Positions 5,617 to 7,331 of a stretch of 7,331 bases of DNA are shown piece after piece. The stretch is from positions 21,406 through 28,736 of the forward strand of contig DEPR01000074.1 of the NCBI GenBank assembly GCA_002358895.1, written 5' to 3'. The stretch is from Ruminococcus sp. UBA3387. GTDB lineage: Bacteria > Bacillota > Clostridia > Oscillospirales > Ruminococcaceae. The position numbers and the translations under genes are program-made. How positions within the stretch are numbered: position 1 is the first letter of the stretch; every line of letters begins with the position of its first letter. The notes under the pieces were generated by a model. The model saw nothing but the letters and a program-made list of their open reading frames with translations. It ran no database searches and had not been told where the DNA came from.

Positions 5617-7331
5617 AATATTATTTCCTTTCATAATCTGATTTATCTGATTTTTATTTTCTTCATACTGAATTATCGGAAACTTCGGGCTGAACATTTT
5701 AAGTCTCAAAGCATTTGACACAACAAAGAACGAGCTAAGGCTCATTGCTGCCGCACCAAACATAGGGCTGAGAGTCCAGCCTAAAATCGGATAGAACAGT
5801 CCTGCTGCAAGTGGGATTCCCAAAGAGTTATAGAAAAGTGCCCAGAATAGATTTTCCTTGATATTCTTTATAACTGCCTTGCTGAGTGAAAATGCAACTG
5901 CCGCATCCTGCAAATCGCTTTTCACAAGGACAATGTCTGCTGATTCTATGGCAATATCCTGTCCTGCACCGATTGCAATTCCCACATCTGCTCTTGCTAA
6001 TGCAGGCGAATCATTTATTCCATCACCAATCATTGCAACCCGTTCACCCTTTGCCTGAAGTTCACGGATTTTCTGTTCCTTATCCTGTGGCAGGACTTCT
6101 GCAATAACACCGTCTGTGTGAATCTGCTTCTGTATTGCATCGGCAGTTTTCTGATTATCCCCCGTAAGCATAATCACTTTCATACCCATTTTCTGCATCT
6201 GTCTGATTGCGTTTTCACTTGTGTTCTTTACAGTATCAGCAACAGCTATTATGCCAAGAAGCTTCTTGTCTTTACAGAAAAACAGAGGTGTTTTGCCTTC
6301 ATCGGCAAGCTTTTCACCTGTTCCCACAAAAGCACTTAAATCAACACCGTTTTCTTCCATAAACCTTAAATTTCCTGCAACGATTTCACAGCCGTCTACA
6401 ACTCCTGAAATACCACGGCCTGCAATTTCTTTATACCCCGTGCAGTTTTTATTCATATCAAATTTACTTTCCGAATATTCACATATAGCATTTGAAAGAG
6501 GGTGTGCGGACATTTTTTCCAGAGGATAAGCATACTCAAAAAGTTGCCTGTCTGTTATTCCGTCAACTGTGATTATATCTGTAACCCTTGGTTTCCCCTG
6601 AGTGATTGTACCTGTTTTATCAAGGACAACCGTTGTAACCTTATGTGCAATTTCAAGACTTTCTGCAGATTTTATTAGAATACCCATTTCTGCACCCTTG
6701 CCTGTACCAACCATAATAGCTGTTGGTGTAGCAAGTCCCAGAGCACAAGGGCAGGATATAACAAGTACTGAAATTCCCACAGACAAAGCCTTTGCAAAGT
6801 CGGCTCCAGCTATTCCCCATATTACTGCTGACAAAAGTGCTATTGCAATAACAACAGGCACGAAAACACCACTAACTTTATCTGCAAGCTTTGAAATAGG
6901 AGCTTTTGAAGACGCTGCCTCTTCAACAAGAGTAATAATCTGTGCAAGAGTTGAATTTTCGGCAGTTTTTTGACATTGCACCTTAACAAATCCATTTGTA
7001 CAAATTGTGCCTGCCATAAGCTTTTCCTCAGCAATTTTTGCTACAGGAATACTTTCCCCTGTAATTGCTGACTGGTCAACACTACAGCTTCCCTCTATTA
7101 TTTCACCATCGCAAGGAATTGTACTACCTGAACGAACTACAAAAACGTCTCCCACGGAAATCTGCTCAACAGGTACCTCTGTTTCAATGCCGTCTTTCAA
7201 AAGTATTGCAGTTTTCGGAGCAATATTTACAAGCTTTTCTATTGCCTGGGAAGTCTTTGCCTTTGACCTGGTTTCCATATATTTTCCTACAGTAATCAAG
7301 GCTAAAATCATACCACAGGACTCAAAATACA
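5410..7331 (-). CDS. copA: Cu(I)-exporting P1B-type ATPase with C-terminal HMA domain (5' end cut by the window edge)
   Basis: The frame is open to the right edge, where residues YFESCG precede MILALITVGKYMETRSK. This is the middle of a CopA protein, so the N-terminal part (any N-terminal HMA domains and the first TM helices) lies outside. The enzyme uses ATP to pump Cu(I) out of the cytoplasm. Numbering from the Met at 7311, visible motifs are TGES (84-87, actuator), CPC (187-189, metal site in the membrane), DKTGT (231-235, Asp231 phosphorylated), HP (270-271, nucleotide domain), TGDN (383-386) and GDGINDSPAL (429-438). YN (494-495) and MSLSS (523-527) in the last two helices are the Cu(I)-type signature. 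Most CopA proteins end just after NALRLK; here the frame continues through a polar linker (about 541-569) to a GMMCGHC copper-binding HMA domain (570-633). The linker and HMA domain may also be expressed separately. A CDF gene follows after 77 bases. The promoter is outside the window. Confidence 0.95.
   Translation of the reverse strand, partial: YFESCGMILALITVGKYMETRSKAKTSQAIEKLVNIAPKTAILLKDGIETEVPVEQISVGDVFVVRSGSTIPCDGEIIEGSCSVDQSAITGESIPVAKIAEEKLMAGTICTNGFVKVQCQKTAENSTLAQIITLVEEAASSKAPISKLADKVSGVFVPVVIAIALLSAVIWGIAGADFAKALSVGISVLVISCPCALGLATPTAIMVGTGKGAEMGILIKSAESLEIAHKVTTVVLDKTGTITQGKPRVTDIITVDGITDRQLFEYAYPLEKMSAHPLSNAICEYSESKFDMNKNCTGYKEIAGRGISGVVDGCEIVAGNLRFMEENGVDLSAFVGTGEKLADEGKTPLFFCKDKKLLGIIAVADTVKNTSENAIRQMQKMGMKVIMLTGDNQKTADAIQKQIHTDGVIAEVLPQDKEQKIRELQAKGERVAMIGDGINDSPALARADVGIAIGAGQDIAIESADIVLVKSDLQDAAVAFSLSKAVIKNIKENLFWALFYNSLGIPLAAGLFYPILGWTLSPMFGAAAMSLSSFFVVSNALRLKMFSPKFPIIQYEENKNQINQIMKGNNIMKKTMKIEGMMCGHCTGRVDKVLNAVDGVKAEVSLEDKSAYLEISGDVTDEQLKSIVEAEGYEVVEII
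5626..5631 (-). promoter_or_regulatory. Internal Shine-Dalgarno-like site before the HMA domain
   Basis: The minus strand reads AAAGGA at 5631-5626, 9 bases before the ATG at 5616. It directly follows another in-frame ATG (5634) whose spacing to any purine-rich site is poor. Its position exactly before the HMA domain, in a linker with no conserved role, suggests that it is functional or is a relic of a once separate gene. Confidence 0.5.
5636..5653 (-). repeat. Perfect 9-bp tandem duplication in the linker
   Basis: The plus strand reads ATCTGATTT twice without a gap (5636-5644 and 5645-5653). Being a multiple of three it keeps the frame and adds one Asn-Gln-Ile unit, so the linker reads NQINQI. 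It lies just upstream of the internal ribosome-binding-site-like sequence. Two copies of 9 bp could come from replication slippage in a weakly constrained linker. Confidence 0.8.

Overview
The window looks like chromosomal DNA of a Gram-positive Firmicute, most likely a gut-type member of the Clostridia. The indications are a strong GGAGG Shine-Dalgarno site, an intrinsic terminator with a T tract, a sigma-A-like promoter, a membrane-anchored protein built almost wholly of cell-wall/glucan-binding-type repeats, and proteins of clostridial character. The assignment rests on recognising families, not on a database search. All genes lie on the minus strand, so transcription runs from high to low coordinates. 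There is no gene-free stretch above 300 bases, and I see no RNA genes, insertion sequences, CRISPR arrays or phage genes.

Region 1 (7331 down to about 4412) is a metal-handling block. A Cu(I)-exporting P1B-type ATPase (CopA type) enters from the right edge with its N-terminal part missing. Its reading frame does not stop where CopA proteins usually end. It runs through a short polar linker into a complete 68-residue heavy-metal-associated (HMA, CopZ-like) domain. That domain also has its own Shine-Dalgarno and ATG, so it may be made both fused and free. A six-TM cation diffusion facilitator (CDF) follows 77 bases later. An intrinsic terminator at 4412-4440 closes the block.

Region 2 (about 4380 down to 1) starts with a very good promoter (TTGAAA, 17-bp spacer, TATAAT with an extended TG) and holds three genes in the same direction. 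The first is a 726-residue signal-anchored protein with about 28 roughly 20-residue cell-wall/glucan-binding-type repeats, interrupted by a charged, probably helical insert. The second, 15 bases on, is an SGNH/CE2-like esterase without an evident signal peptide. The third, 78 bases further, is a diacylglycerol-kinase-family lipid kinase. The spacing suggests an envelope- or glycan-related operon, but a shared function is inferred.

Most worth following up are the CopA-HMA in-frame fusion with an internal initiation site, the non-repeat insert within the repeat protein, and the pairing of a surface repeat protein with an apparently cytoplasmic esterase. I found no clear sign of a wholly new defence or mobile system.
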